DNA from: Ketobacter sp. MCCC 1A13808
Lineage (GTDB): Bacteria > Pseudomonadota > Gammaproteobacteria > Pseudomonadales > Ketobacteraceae
Direction: 5' to 3'
Length of the DNA stretch: 64,000 bases
Assembly (NCBI RefSeq): GCF_009746715.1
Contig: NZ_VRKW01000001.1
Coordinates: 744,001 to 808,000 of the forward strand
Each line of letters opens with the position of its first letter. Position 1 is the stretch's first letter. Below the pieces are notes generated by a model. That model saw only the letters and a list, made by a program, of their open reading frames with translations. It had not been told where the DNA came from and ran no database searches. Positions 1 to 8,788 of this stretch are shown here, piece after piece. The translations under genes were made by a program, and so were the position numbers.

Positions 1-78
1 GCTTGAAACATTGCTGCATCACACTGCAGAACATCCATGTTAAGGGGCGCTAAGTCGCATATTATTGGTTATAGCGAT

Positions 79-948
79 TTATTCCAACTTTTTGGAAGCA
101 TCTTCCAGCGACAATGTCCCGTTTCCATTGCTAATTGGCGTCAGCCCCTGTTTCTTGTCGTTGATAACAAGCATCACAATTTCAGCATTGATCTTGGCAG
201 ACAAGAACGCATATCCGTAAATCAGAGCTGTATCACACAAAACATTAATAATACGGGGTAAGCCACCGCTGTGTTTCCAAATCAAATACTTTGATTCATC
301 ATCGAACAGCGTAGGATCACCACCTGCCTTGGAAATACGGTGCATTATATAAAGATAAGTATCCTGCTGGCTAAGGTTACTGAGGTGGTAATCAACTGCA
401 ATACGCTGAGCGAACTGGCGCAGCTCAGGTTTGCGCAACAAATCCCGCAACTCCGGTTGCCCCACCAGAATAAACTGGATTAACTGGTGCTTGCCAAAAT
501 TGATATTCGAGATCATGCGAACTTGTTCAAGAAACTCAAAGTCCAGCTTTTGCGCTTCATCTATAATCATGATGCACTGCCGGCCTTCTTTATATTCGCT
601 AATTAAGAACTTAGTCAGTTCACCATAAAGCTGAACCTGCCCCTCAACTCCCTCAGGAATAATTCCGAAGCTAAACAAAATCCACTTCAGTAATTCAGAT
701 CGTTCGTAAACCACAGTATGGTTTAGCAGCCCCACGGTGTACTTGGAATCATCCCGATCCAGCAGCTTCCGAACAAGCGTCGTTTTACCTGTTCCAACAT
801 CGCCGGTGATGATAGCGAAGCCGTCTTTAGTCAGGCCGTACTCAAGTACACTCAACGCCTGCTGGTACTGACTACTCATAAAAAGATAGTCAGGGTCAGG
901 CACTAGATTGAAGGGCATCTCTTCGAGCCCATAAAACTCACAATACAT
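79..948 (-). CDS. ExeA-like AAA ATPase of a polysaccharide locus
   Basis: Cytoplasmic P-loop ATPase of the ExeA/general-secretion type. The N-terminus (FYGLEEMPFNLVPDP) is the family signature. Walker A is GDVGTGKTT at residues 49-57 and Walker B is IMIIDEAQ near residues 125-132. The 289-residue length covers only the AAA domain; the C-terminal peptidoglycan-binding part of classical ExeA is absent. That short form is typical of the putative secretion ATPase found in exosortase/PEP-CTERM polysaccharide loci, although no exosortase is visible here. It lies 91 bp downstream of the tyrosine kinase gene and is probably cotranscribed. The family assignment is secure; a role in export or assembly of the polysaccharide is inferred from context. 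Confidence 0.85.
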   Translation of the reverse strand: MYCEFYGLEEMPFNLVPDPDYLFMSSQYQQALSVLEYGLTKDGFAIITGDVGTGKTTLVRKLLDRDDSKYTVGLLNHTVVYERSELLKWILFSFGIIPEGVEGQVQLYGELTKFLISEYKEGRQCIMIIDEAQKLDFEFLEQVRMISNINFGKHQLIQFILVGQPELRDLLRKPELRQFAQRIAVDYHLSNLSQQDTYLYIMHRISKAGGDPTLFDDESKYLIWKHSGGLPRIINVLCDTALIYGYAFLSAKINAEIVMLVINDKKQGLTPISNGNGTLSLEDASKKLE

Positions 949-1039
949 AAGTTTTCCAATTCACTGTTATGTCACACAAAGGCTGTTGAACTAATGAAGT
1001 CATTACCAGCAACTACTTGAACCAAGCGAGCTATGAATA

Positions 1040-1831
1040 CTAATACCCCCACTCCTGCTGAGCTTTCCGATCGCTATCTGGAGCATTATTAAGCACATAG
1101 CCGGCAATATTTACATCTTTCAACAAGTCCATACAGGATTCCAGCTGTTCGCGGGTAGTATGACCGGAATCCACAACCACCAATACCGCATCCAGGTTTG
1201 CGGACAGAGCGACCGCATCATCTCCCACGAATACGGGGGGCAAATCAAAAATGGCTACCAGGTTATCGTCATTCTGCCTAACCTGGTCAATGAGAATCCG
1301 CAATGCATCCCCCATTAACAAATCGGAGGAGCCCTGCAGGGGGTGCGTGTTAACAATCACACCTAAATCGTCAATCCCGGGACAGACAACTACCTCTTCC
1401 AGAGAAGCCTTCCAGGATAAAAACTCACCCAGACCGTAATCCGGGTCGATTCCGAACATTCGGCTGAGTGCAACTTTCCGCATATCCGCATCAATCAATA
1501 GCGCAGAATGGTTCGGCGTCATCGCAATAGCAACAGCCAAATTAGTGGCTGTCAACGTTTTACCGGAGGAGGATGACGGTCCTGTTACGCCAATCACCCG
1601 CCATTTATTCTGGGACATCACACGAAGAATTTTAGTGCGCAGTAAGCGGTACGACTCCGACACCGGGTTGGTCAGCATACCCGCAATAATCTTGTTCGAC
1701 TCCAGCAGCGGCTTCGGAACTTCAATTCTGTTGTCAAAAGCAGAACCCAGACCAGATACAATTCGCTTGTCTTCCTGAACAACTTCGCGGGTTTTGTTCG
1801 CCTGTTTAATTGCCCTCGTAATACGATCCAT
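1040..1831 (-). CDS. BY-type tyrosine kinase (CpsD/CapB-like), stand-alone
   Basis: Cytoplasmic bacterial tyrosine autokinase domain that normally works with a Wzz/GumC membrane partner to control polysaccharide chain length. Counting from the ATG at 1831, Walker A is GPSSSSGKT at residues 84-92, Walker A' is LLIDADMRK about 20 residues later, and a Walker B-like segment FDLPPVFVGDDA follows. The C-terminus carries one terminal tyrosine rather than the usual tyrosine cluster, so regulation by multiple autophosphorylation is doubtful. I prefer the ATG at 1831, with GGAAGG ten bases upstream. A TTG at 1849 is an alternative that adds six residues. It is followed by the ExeA-like ATPase gene. 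Confidence 0.85.
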   Translation of the reverse strand: MDRITRAIKQANKTREVVQEDKRIVSGLGSAFDNRIEVPKPLLESNKIIAGMLTNPVSESYRLLRTKILRVMSQNKWRVIGVTGPSSSSGKTLTATNLAVAIAMTPNHSALLIDADMRKVALSRMFGIDPDYGLGEFLSWKASLEEVVVCPGIDDLGVIVNTHPLQGSSDLLMGDALRILIDQVRQNDDNLVAIFDLPPVFVGDDAVALSANLDAVLVVVDSGHTTREQLESCMDLLKDVNIAGYVLNNAPDSDRKAQQEWGY

Positions 1832-2606
1832 ATTATTCAAACCTTCCAAAGGAAGATAACTTCCTGAAAATGCAACACTTCATTATCGGTATTAGCCCCC
1901 ATGCTCAAATGTTCCGGAATAAATATACGCCTTGGTTAACATACTATCTACCAAGGGTCACCACTTTACGGCAGACAACTAACTCAGTTCATTATAACGT
2001 AAGGTGCTTATATTTGGCCTGCTACCTACAACTATATAGTGTAGCTTTGATCACTATTTATGAAATAATTTCAAGCCCCCTCAGCGCAGGCGAACCCCAC
2101 CATGTGCAATCAGGGCATTGATCGGGCAAAACTTCAAGCCAGCCTCAGCGAGAAAGGCAAAATTTATACCAAGATAACAATACTGGTAAGGAACACAACA
2201 ACATCGGGGCACTGTTTGTACCTTCACCCGTTATGCCATCGGCATATTCACTAATTCGCTCCTAAACCACTAAGTCTCGACGCTTATACGGTGACCTATA
2301 ATAAGCCGAGGCGACAATATTAGACAGCTTTATCCACCTAACAGCATCGAAGTCTATACAGAAGTTAACACTGTTATATACAGGCCCGCGAACCAAGCAA
2401 ATTCTGAATTAAAACTTACAAGCCATTATCAATGAAACAGTTTTTGATTCAGGTAGAGTCGACTACAATGACCCCGCAAATTATACCAACCGATAGCGCG
2501 CACTGCATTATCGGTATCAATTTGAAATTCCGGGCTTCCACCACGACCATGCGATCGACTGGTCCCAAGTATGCCCTGATTCCAAGCCATATTCACAAGG
2601 CCACGT
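1832..2606. other. 775-bp divergent intergenic region, no gene seen
   Basis: The region separates the kinase/ATPase operon (minus) from the flippase gene (plus), so it should hold both promoters. I could not pick a convincing -35/-10 pair. Short open frames here lack ribosome sites and family motifs. The 12-mer CATTATCGGTAT occurs twice in the same orientation, at 1881-1892 and 2506-2517. An AGGAAG/CTTCCT inverted repeat lies just upstream of the kinase start. Confidence 0.5.
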
Positions 2607-3893
2607 ATGCGCAGCAGCCCCTTTATTAAAAACATTATGCTCATGATAAGCGGAGGCGCAGCGGGCTCACTGTTTTCTTTGGCCATAGCACCGATTATCA
2701 GCCGCTTATACGACCCTGCCGACTTCGGTGTAGCAGCACTGTTCCTGTCCATTGCCGCACTCATAGGCAACCTTGCCCCGCTCACCTATGAGCGAGCGAT
2801 TGTGATAAGCAAAACCCAGGATGAAGCAAATTCGCTGTTGAACGCCGCGTTATTTTGCATGTTAACCGTACTTATATGCACCACGTTGATCTTGGTCACA
2901 AACTCAATGCATAGCTTCCTTCCTTATCAGGATAAGCTCGGAGCCTGGCTGTATCTAGTACCCGTAATGGCGCTAATAGTCGGATCCGGAGTGATTCTCG
3001 AGATGTGGACCGTACGCTACAAACACTTCAAAAATCTGGCTATGGCCAATATGGTAGACCCAATATCACTCGGTTCAACCAGGCTGGCACTGGGTTATTT
3101 TCTAGGGTCGGCCGTTTGGCCGCTAATTAGCGGCCTATTTATTGGTGCACTTTTCAAGATCGGAATTCTGGCTTCTTTAAGTTTAAGCACACTGAAAACT
3201 GCATTTAGGAGCTTTAACGCACGATCCCTCAAAAAGACCCTGCGGGAGTATAAGGATTTTCCCATATTTAATGCGCCTGCAAGCTTTATCAACCGACTTG
3301 CGTCCGAGCTGCCCATGTTGATATTCGGAGCACTGTACGCGCCTGAAATCGTGGGTTTCTATGCGATCGCTATCCGCCTGCTGCAAGCCCCCGTTACGGT
3401 CTGTTCCAATACTGCCAGGAAGGTATACCATCAACGCTTGGCCGAGCAAAAAAACAACGGTAAAAGACTTACGAAGTCGTACATTCAATTTCTGGCGTTC
3501 TGTTTTGTAGTCGGCCTGGTACCTTTTGGCGCACTTTATTTGTTCGGTGAGGAGTTTATAACCCTGTTGCTCGGGGAAAAGTGGAGAACAGCGGGCGTCT
3601 ACAGCGAAATACTAATTCCCTGGCTTTTCTCTCTTTGGCTTACCATACCCAGCTCGGTCGTCGTTGAGGTGCTTAGAAAACAAAATATTTGGCTATATGT
3701 GCAAGTATTTCACCTGAGTTCAAGGTCGTTAGTCTTCTTTCTGGGCTCCCTATACGCTCTCAGCATCGAGGAGATGTTGCACTATTTTGTTCTGGTTTGC
3801 TTGGCTGGAAGCTTACTGGTCATGACAGTTTGCTTTGTGACCTCGTACCGTTATGACAAGGGTTTGAGCGACGCCAACTCTCCTTCCCCTTAA
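2607..3893 (+). CDS. Wzx-like polysaccharide flippase (MOP superfamily)
   Basis: Integral membrane protein of 428 residues with roughly twelve hydrophobic segments, typical of the oligosaccharide flippase (MVF/Wzx) family. The N-terminal helix pair has the family pattern, including ISRLYDPADFGVAALF. It should move lipid-linked repeat units across the inner membrane for Wzy-type polymerisation. The start is supported by AAGG six bases before the ATG. The gene ends convergently with the sulfotransferase gene, overlapping it by four bases. It is the only Wzx-type flippase seen among the genes up to 21 kb, so it is the likely partner of the polymerase at 16652-18040. Confidence 0.85.
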   Translation: MRSSPFIKNIMLMISGGAAGSLFSLAIAPIISRLYDPADFGVAALFLSIAALIGNLAPLTYERAIVISKTQDEANSLLNAALFCMLTVLICTTLILVTNSMHSFLPYQDKLGAWLYLVPVMALIVGSGVILEMWTVRYKHFKNLAMANMVDPISLGSTRLALGYFLGSAVWPLISGLFIGALFKIGILASLSLSTLKTAFRSFNARSLKKTLREYKDFPIFNAPASFINRLASELPMLIFGALYAPEIVGFYAIAIRLLQAPVTVCSNTARKVYHQRLAEQKNNGKRLTKSYIQFLAFCFVVGLVPFGALYLFGEEFITLLLGEKWRTAGVYSEILIPWLFSLWLTIPSSVVVEVLRKQNIWLYVQVFHLSSRSLVFFLGSLYALSIEEMLHYFVLVCLAGSLLVMTVCFVTSYRYDKGLSDANSPSP

Positions 3894-4666
3894 TCAGTAA
3901 ACATAGAAGCCCATCGGGTATCTTTATAAGCGGCCTTGAGTTCCGAATAGTTCTCTACTAAATCTGGTAACTTTTCCGGGTTTTGGCGCTTTAACACGGT
4001 GCGGGGAGGTAATCTATCCATACCTAGAAAATCCAGGATCTGCTGGTAAACTTCCGGATCACGCACAAAATCCTCATAAAACACAGTCATGGTCTTATGG
4101 TTCTTAAATGTCGTGTTCGCTGTCTCAACCCTTGATTCCGTCTTTTCGAAAACATCTCTAAGCTCTTCGACTGATATATAAACTTTCTTTTTTTCCGTCG
4201 CCCCCCTGCCCTGATGGGTGGACATCCACTGGTCATTAGCGACCGCAATTTTGTGGGATACATGGCTTTTCAACACATTACGGCGTTGTAAGTGGATCAC
4301 GCGAATGTCCTCCATGCGGGCAAGATCGCCCCACACATCACATGTTTCCTGATCCAACGGATGATAATAAAAAATTTTGAAGCCTTTGGCCTTGATATAA
4401 GCTGGCTGCTTACGGTAAGCGGACTGCAGGATAGTCTTGTAGTTTCTGCCACTCAATTTCCAGAATTTCTCGCCTTCACAATATACGTTCGGATGAGAAT
4501 TCAGATAAGAGAGCAATAGGTTCGACCCGGTCCGAGACTTCGTCAAAACCATGAATTTCTGGTAATCACGCCCCCCAAACAAACCGAGCACATTCAGTTT
4601 AACGACTTTATATGCTTTAGCTGGGTCTTTTTTCGCTGCTTCAAACATTTCGATGTATTTGTTCAT
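3890..4666 (-). CDS. sulfotransferase (first of two in the locus)
   Basis: PAPS-dependent sulfotransferase family protein, 258 residues, cytoplasmic. The 5'-phosphosulfate-binding loop is TKSRTGSNLL near residues 42-51. A 3'-phosphate-binding segment of the form VIHLQRRNVLKSHVS lies mid-protein. The C-terminal part, with FYEDFVRDPEVYQQILDFLG, is standard for bacterial sulfotransferases. The acceptor is unknown; placement beside a flippase and a polysaccharide lyase suggests a sugar of the exopolysaccharide. AAGG four bases before the ATG supports the start. It is transcribed alone, with an upstream gap of 600 bp. Confidence 0.85.
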   Translation of the reverse strand: MNKYIEMFEAAKKDPAKAYKVVKLNVLGLFGGRDYQKFMVLTKSRTGSNLLLSYLNSHPNVYCEGEKFWKLSGRNYKTILQSAYRKQPAYIKAKGFKIFYYHPLDQETCDVWGDLARMEDIRVIHLQRRNVLKSHVSHKIAVANDQWMSTHQGRGATEKKKVYISVEELRDVFEKTESRVETANTTFKNHKTMTVFYEDFVRDPEVYQQILDFLGMDRLPPRTVLKRQNPEKLPDLVENYSELKAAYKDTRWASMFTD

Positions 4667-4930
4667 TGGACCTTAATACCTTCAACCACATCCCACCAAA
4701 TGTCCGTCGATTCAGAACCTGGACTGAATTGGCTGCAGACCCCAAGGCCAGCCCCCCAAACTGTCCGGGAACCAGATCGCCCTATGGACTCGCGGCACAA
4801 ACTATAACTCTAGCCCAAATCCTGCCCACCACGACAGTGGCCCAATGGAAATGGCCCAGTAATAAGACAGTAGAAGCAGAATCGACAAAGAGCCGCAAGA
4901 TTACAACCGAAAACTAGCCAGATCAAGACG

Positions 4931-4952
4931 AAACAGCCCGTACGGGCCGTTT
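4931..4952. repeat. 22-bp near-perfect palindrome
   Basis: Two 11-base arms (AAACAGCCCGT and ACGGGCCGTTT) meet without a spacer and differ from perfect symmetry at one pair. No T-run follows on the plus strand, so it is not a typical terminator. It could be a regulator-binding site for the divergent sulfotransferase and lyase genes; this is inference. Confidence 0.4.
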
Positions 4953-5171
4953 GAGAAAAGCCCAATCAAAATGACATAGAAGATCACACCAAAGCTCGCA
5001 AAAATGAGACATACCTCACACTAGTACCCCCTCACCCCCCTATAATAAGACCATCAAATAACTGCACAAGTTTTCGTATGTGTCAGTTTCCATGGAATAT
5101 GTGCAACCCACATCTCAGAATTCGATATTGCGTGAGGTCTGTATCACATATCAGCGGATCAATGCCCTGCC

Positions 5172-5204
5172 TTGATTATTTCTGGCTATGGCTTGGACTA
5201 TAAT
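5172..5204 (+). promoter_or_regulatory. candidate promoter of the lyase gene
   Basis: A perfect TATAAT lies at 5199-5204, 62 bases before the ATG. The best -35 match, TTGATT at 5172-5177, is 21 bases away, which is longer than ideal, so an activator or a different sigma factor may be needed. AAGGAG at 5253-5258 is a strong ribosome site for the ATG at 5267. Confidence 0.35.
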
Positions 5205-5266
5205 GAATTCGTTAACCCAGCGAGCACTTGGCTCAGCAAAAAGCGATTTAGTAAGGAGATTTTTCA

Positions 5267-6268
5267 ATGAGCAGATTTACTTTAGGAGTGCGCAGAAGCA
5301 CATTAAAAAATGTGTGTAAAGCACTTACAGCGAGCCTGGTACTAGCTTCGCCCCTAGCCTATTCCGATATTTTATATCGCGGGGATTTTGAGACTGGATA
5401 TATAAAGACAGGTGGAAAAGACCGCAACAATAGTTTTTATTATGGTGCTTTCGGGCCTAACTGCTCAAACAGCGTTAATGCCTACAATAAAGACAACGAC
5501 AACCGTTTGGTAACTAACGACGTACGATACGGCAAATACGCTAATGCCCAAACAATCAGGTATAACTGCAACTATAGCTCCCTCAATAACGGCATTCACC
5601 AAAAGCCGCGTCAGGCTATAAGTATTTACGAAAGCATGAAGATCGAAGAAGGCAAAGAATATTGGGTCGCTTTCTCTTTCAAAGTGGATAGCAGCTGGGT
5701 AAGTGACCATGCTCACAACAGAGACAGCATATTCCAGCTATACAAAGAAAAGAACTCGAACGGGTCATCGGGCCGTAGAAACAGCGCCAACGCTATCAAT
5801 ATCGAAGAATTCGAGGGCAAGTTCAGGGCTGAATTCAGAAACAGTTATAGCAGCCCAGGCAAATCTAAAGCCTACTTTTGGCCTACGGTAAAAAATAAAT
5901 GGCAGGATGTTGTCTTCAATTTCCGTATGTGTAAAAAAGGCACAAATAACTGCAACGGCTTTATCAAAATGTACCTTAACGGCAGCTCCAAACCTGTTTT
6001 CACTCATAACGGTACAAATACGGAAACAGATCAGCATAAAGTGGCACTGAATATTTACAAGTACTCATGGCATTGTATGGATGCATCTGGAAAGACTTAC
6101 AAGCAATGTATGTCTAACAAAACATCGACCCGCTCAACTAAGCCCAGAACAGTTTACTTTGATGAGCTTATGGTGGGCGACCACAATAGTAGTATCGGTG
6201 AAATTGCACCATATTACTTTGGTTCAGCGCCTAACCCACCAAGCTCATTAGCTGCAAAAGTTAACTAA
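5267..6268 (+). CDS. secreted heparinase-I-like polysaccharide lyase
   Basis: Exported protein of 333 residues. A signal peptide is clear: a basic n-region (RRSTLK), a hydrophobic stretch to residue 35 and a likely cut after AYS. The mature part matches the heparin lyase I/polysaccharide lyase fold, with EGKEYWVAFSFKV, then NKWQDVVFNFRMCKKG, then GFIKMYLNGSSKPVF, and a terminal KPRTVYFDELMVGD strand. Several cysteines suggest periplasmic disulfides. Such lyases in biosynthetic loci usually trim or release the polymer they accompany. Substrate is inferred only; two nearby sulfotransferases make a sulfated uronic-acid polymer plausible. The gene has a strong ribosome site, its own promoter and a terminator. 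Confidence 0.8.
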   Translation: MSRFTLGVRRSTLKNVCKALTASLVLASPLAYSDILYRGDFETGYIKTGGKDRNNSFYYGAFGPNCSNSVNAYNKDNDNRLVTNDVRYGKYANAQTIRYNCNYSSLNNGIHQKPRQAISIYESMKIEEGKEYWVAFSFKVDSSWVSDHAHNRDSIFQLYKEKNSNGSSGRRNSANAINIEEFEGKFRAEFRNSYSSPGKSKAYFWPTVKNKWQDVVFNFRMCKKGTNNCNGFIKMYLNGSSKPVFTHNGTNTETDQHKVALNIYKYSWHCMDASGKTYKQCMSNKTSTRSTKPRTVYFDELMVGDHNSSIGEIAPYYFGSAPNPPSSLAAKVN

Positions 6269-6349
6269 CCGTGAAAACTGAAAAGTCAAAAACCGCCAAT
6301 GGCGCAATGCTGTTTACTTAAGAATGTCAGTTGACAGCAGGGTTTGAGA

Positions 6350-6383
6350 AAATCCGATATCATATGTGGTATCGGATTTTTTT
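6350..6383 (+). terminator. Rho-independent terminator after the lyase gene
   Basis: A ten-base-pair stem (AAATCCGATA at 6350-6359 with TATCGGATTT at 6370-6379) is followed by an unbroken T-run to 6383. It lies about 80 bases after the lyase stop codon. Confidence 0.85.
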
Positions 6384-6479
6384 ATGTCTTGTCAGAATGA
6401 TTTACTTGATCTAACCGAACTATTCAATTTTTCCAATCTCAGCTCTTTTACTCAAAATATCCCTATCGGGTAGGCGGAA

Positions 6480-7110
6480 TCAGCCTTACGACTTTCCAGT
6501 TCAGCAACCATTCGGTGACGTCGATTGCCCACAGACCAGGTACGTTGGTTAGTGTTAGGTATGGACCTGTTTCGCGATGAGCCCGTTCATGAGGCGGCGC
6601 GGCGGCTCAACATCTGCGCCCAAGGGTCGGCATCGGACAGCTTGCTTGCTCGCAGCGGCGTTGCCAGCGCCCGAACCCGTTGCGCATTAGTTTTGCCAAA
6701 CCGGCAGCCAATGGGAGCATGAGCGTTATCCAGATGATATATGGAGTGGCTTAAGGGTCATGGCCGTTAATGGCGCATTATTTCGGACACAAGATACGGA
6801 TGAGCTTCGAGCCCATTTAGGACTCCACAAAAGCGGTGTCACGCCTCTACCAGCAACGGTGCGGAATTTAGCCCGGCTTTCGCGATATTAAAAATTCCAT
6901 GCAGAAAAATGCCATCACGCTACGAAGCAAGCAGGTTGAGTCAGTTTATCAGGCGTTGTGGGGGCTACTCTTGTGCTACGATTCGCCGAGAAGCGTCGAT
7001 GACAGAGGTAAGCTTTGATCGGTCTCCAGCGGATATCCGCTTTAAGCCGGTTTGCGATTATATCGGCGCAGCTCATTGTGATGGCGGCATCAACGCCCCT
7101 ATCCGGTGAA
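6480..7110 (+). pseudogene. decayed IS4-family transposase remnant
   Basis: Fragments of one transposase can be read in changing frames. Near 6523-6650 the text LPTDQVRWLVLGMDLFRD matches the N-terminal region of IS4-type transposases. Near 6720-6830 another frame gives a stretch like DDIWSGLRVMAVNGALFRT, which is the region of the first catalytic aspartate. Near 6950-7075 a third stretch gives LLLCYDS and then REASMTEVSFDRSPADIRF, resembling the C-terminal region. Stops, frameshifts and a large internal loss (the full protein is about 400 residues or more) make it non-functional. No clear terminal inverted repeats were found. Confidence 0.7.
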
Positions 7111-7195
7111 TCGCAATGCTGCTCCTCTTAGGTGAACAGCATTGCGCCAATGGCGGGGGCATTAATATATTGCAGAAGCGACATAACCAGACGAG

Positions 7196-8788
7196 TTAAT
7201 CAATAACAGGGATGATGCCAATTGGCTTCGCCCCGGTAATAGCCAGCATATCTCTTGCACTACGTACCGTATTATCCATCGCCTCAGACATGAAAACACG
7301 ACCACCGGCGACGACAGCTGCAAAAATAAACGAGAGCATAAACAACGCTATTCGATTTGGTCTAACGGGTTCCCGCGGCAAATTTGCTCCAGCAAGCAAA
7401 GTAAATCTCTCGCCTTTTTGCTCCTGCTCCATACTTTGCGCTAATTGCGCTTCGTACAATCTACTTTTAATGTTTGAATACTCTTTCTGCGCTCTCTCCA
7501 GATCACGCATCAACTGATTATATCTTAATTCCACTGCGGGATTGGCGCTGAACTTTTTGCCCAACTCATCTATCGTACTTTGGAATTGTGCTTTTCTTGC
7601 TTTCGTGCTTTCCAGCTGAGAAATCACCTGATTCAACTCCTCAGAAATCGAAATGTATTCGGGGTTGGTTGCCACCACCAAATCACTTTGTCCCGCATAA
7701 GTACCAGCTTCTATCTCATTCTCCAAATCCTGAATTAACTTTTGCTGCTGAATCACATCCGGATGATTTTTAGTGTATGACTGCAATGCAATCTGTAAAT
7801 CCAGCTTGGCCTGCTGGAGACGAACCACTGGATCCTGCATAGCTGCGGAATCGGTGTTATCAGAAATAACGTGCTTCCGGGTGCCTTTCAATCGCGCCTT
7901 CAATTGGCCTTCTCTTGATTCCAAAAAGCTAATTTCGCCGTTGATATTGATCAACTCTTCACGCTTACTACCCACTTCTTTCCTGGCATCATCCAACTGC
8001 TCAGGCAGGAACTCAAAATCTTGCTCACGAAGTTGTGCAATTTCGTTTTCCACTCCCTGAATTTCGTCTTTCAGCCGCGCCTGCACTTGGTTAAGGAAAG
8101 TAGTTACCTGCACCGTTTTCTCGGACCGGGCACTTTTATTTTCAAGCAACAATAACTGAGTTAATTCGCTGGACATCGTTGCGGCCAATTTCGGGTCAGT
8201 CGACTCGTAAGCCACGACAAATGAAACCACCACGTTGCTACTACGCCCACTCTTACTCTCAGTGACCGAAACGTCCATCAAATCAACATACAAATTTTCA
8301 AAAATAGTATCGAGAACCTCCAACTCATCTTCAGTCAGTTCAGCTTCGACGACATCAGGGCTTGTGGTGGTCAGATCTCCGAGCCCTGAACTCTCAATAT
8401 CTTCAACAGTCAAATCACTGTTACTCAATTCTTCTGCCAAGGTCGAATCCACAGACTCCGGGTCCGCTTTAGGCGCTGGCTCTGGCTGGGATTTCAGCAT
8501 GCCGACCTTACGGGCCAGTTTGATCAAATTTTGCTGGGAGTAGGCTTTTTGCTGTAAAACCTGGATCCGCTCCTGGATATTTCCGGTAATGGTTGTCGAC
8601 ACCAAGTCAGCGGATATTTGCCGCTCGATCAACACCGTGGACTCCGATCGGTATATGTAAGGCATAGACAGTACTATGGCGACACCCACCACCAGTGTGA
8701 TGGCAAAAGTAACGATGAAGGCTATTTTTCTCCGCTTAATCGCATCCCACAGGTTTCCAATATCCTTCAAACTACTTGCTTCATTCAT
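7196..8788 (-). CDS. Wzz/GNVR chain-length determinant of the exopolysaccharide
   Basis: Inner-membrane polysaccharide co-polymerase of 530 residues. It has an N-terminal Wzz domain with a transmembrane helix near residues 23-43, a periplasmic region containing a long coiled coil from about residue 225 to 440, and a second helix near residues 480-500. There is no fused kinase domain; the stand-alone BY kinase at 1040-1831 is the likely cytoplasmic partner. An acidic insertion around residues 105-165 is longer than in classical Wzz. The protein resembles the chain-length subfamily of PEP-CTERM polysaccharide loci. It sets polymer length and helps couple polymerisation to export. It is divergent from a second protein of the same class at 9295. 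Confidence 0.85.
   Translation of the reverse strand: MNEASSLKDIGNLWDAIKRRKIAFIVTFAITLVVGVAIVLSMPYIYRSESTVLIERQISADLVSTTITGNIQERIQVLQQKAYSQQNLIKLARKVGMLKSQPEPAPKADPESVDSTLAEELSNSDLTVEDIESSGLGDLTTTSPDVVEAELTEDELEVLDTIFENLYVDLMDVSVTESKSGRSSNVVVSFVVAYESTDPKLAATMSSELTQLLLLENKSARSEKTVQVTTFLNQVQARLKDEIQGVENEIAQLREQDFEFLPEQLDDARKEVGSKREELININGEISFLESREGQLKARLKGTRKHVISDNTDSAAMQDPVVRLQQAKLDLQIALQSYTKNHPDVIQQQKLIQDLENEIEAGTYAGQSDLVVATNPEYISISEELNQVISQLESTKARKAQFQSTIDELGKKFSANPAVELRYNQLMRDLERAQKEYSNIKSRLYEAQLAQSMEQEQKGERFTLLAGANLPREPVRPNRIALFMLSFIFAAVVAGGRVFMSEAMDNTVRSARDMLAITGAKPIGIIPVID

Larger units (their letters stand above)
4667..5266. other. 600-bp divergent intergenic region
   Basis: Gap between the sulfotransferase (minus) and the lyase (plus). 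It contains a near-perfect palindrome at 4931-4952 and a likely promoter close to the lyase gene. An 83-codon open frame at the left end has no family motif and an unusual composition, so I do not call it a gene. Confidence 0.5.

Noticed and set aside
2429-2785. 118-codon minus-strand frame overlapping the flippase start
   Set aside because: Antisense to a well-supported membrane protein and without recognisable motifs.
4666-4917. 83-codon plus-strand open frame next to the sulfotransferase
   Set aside because: No ribosome site, no family motif and a low-complexity proline/threonine composition; it overlaps the sulfotransferase start.
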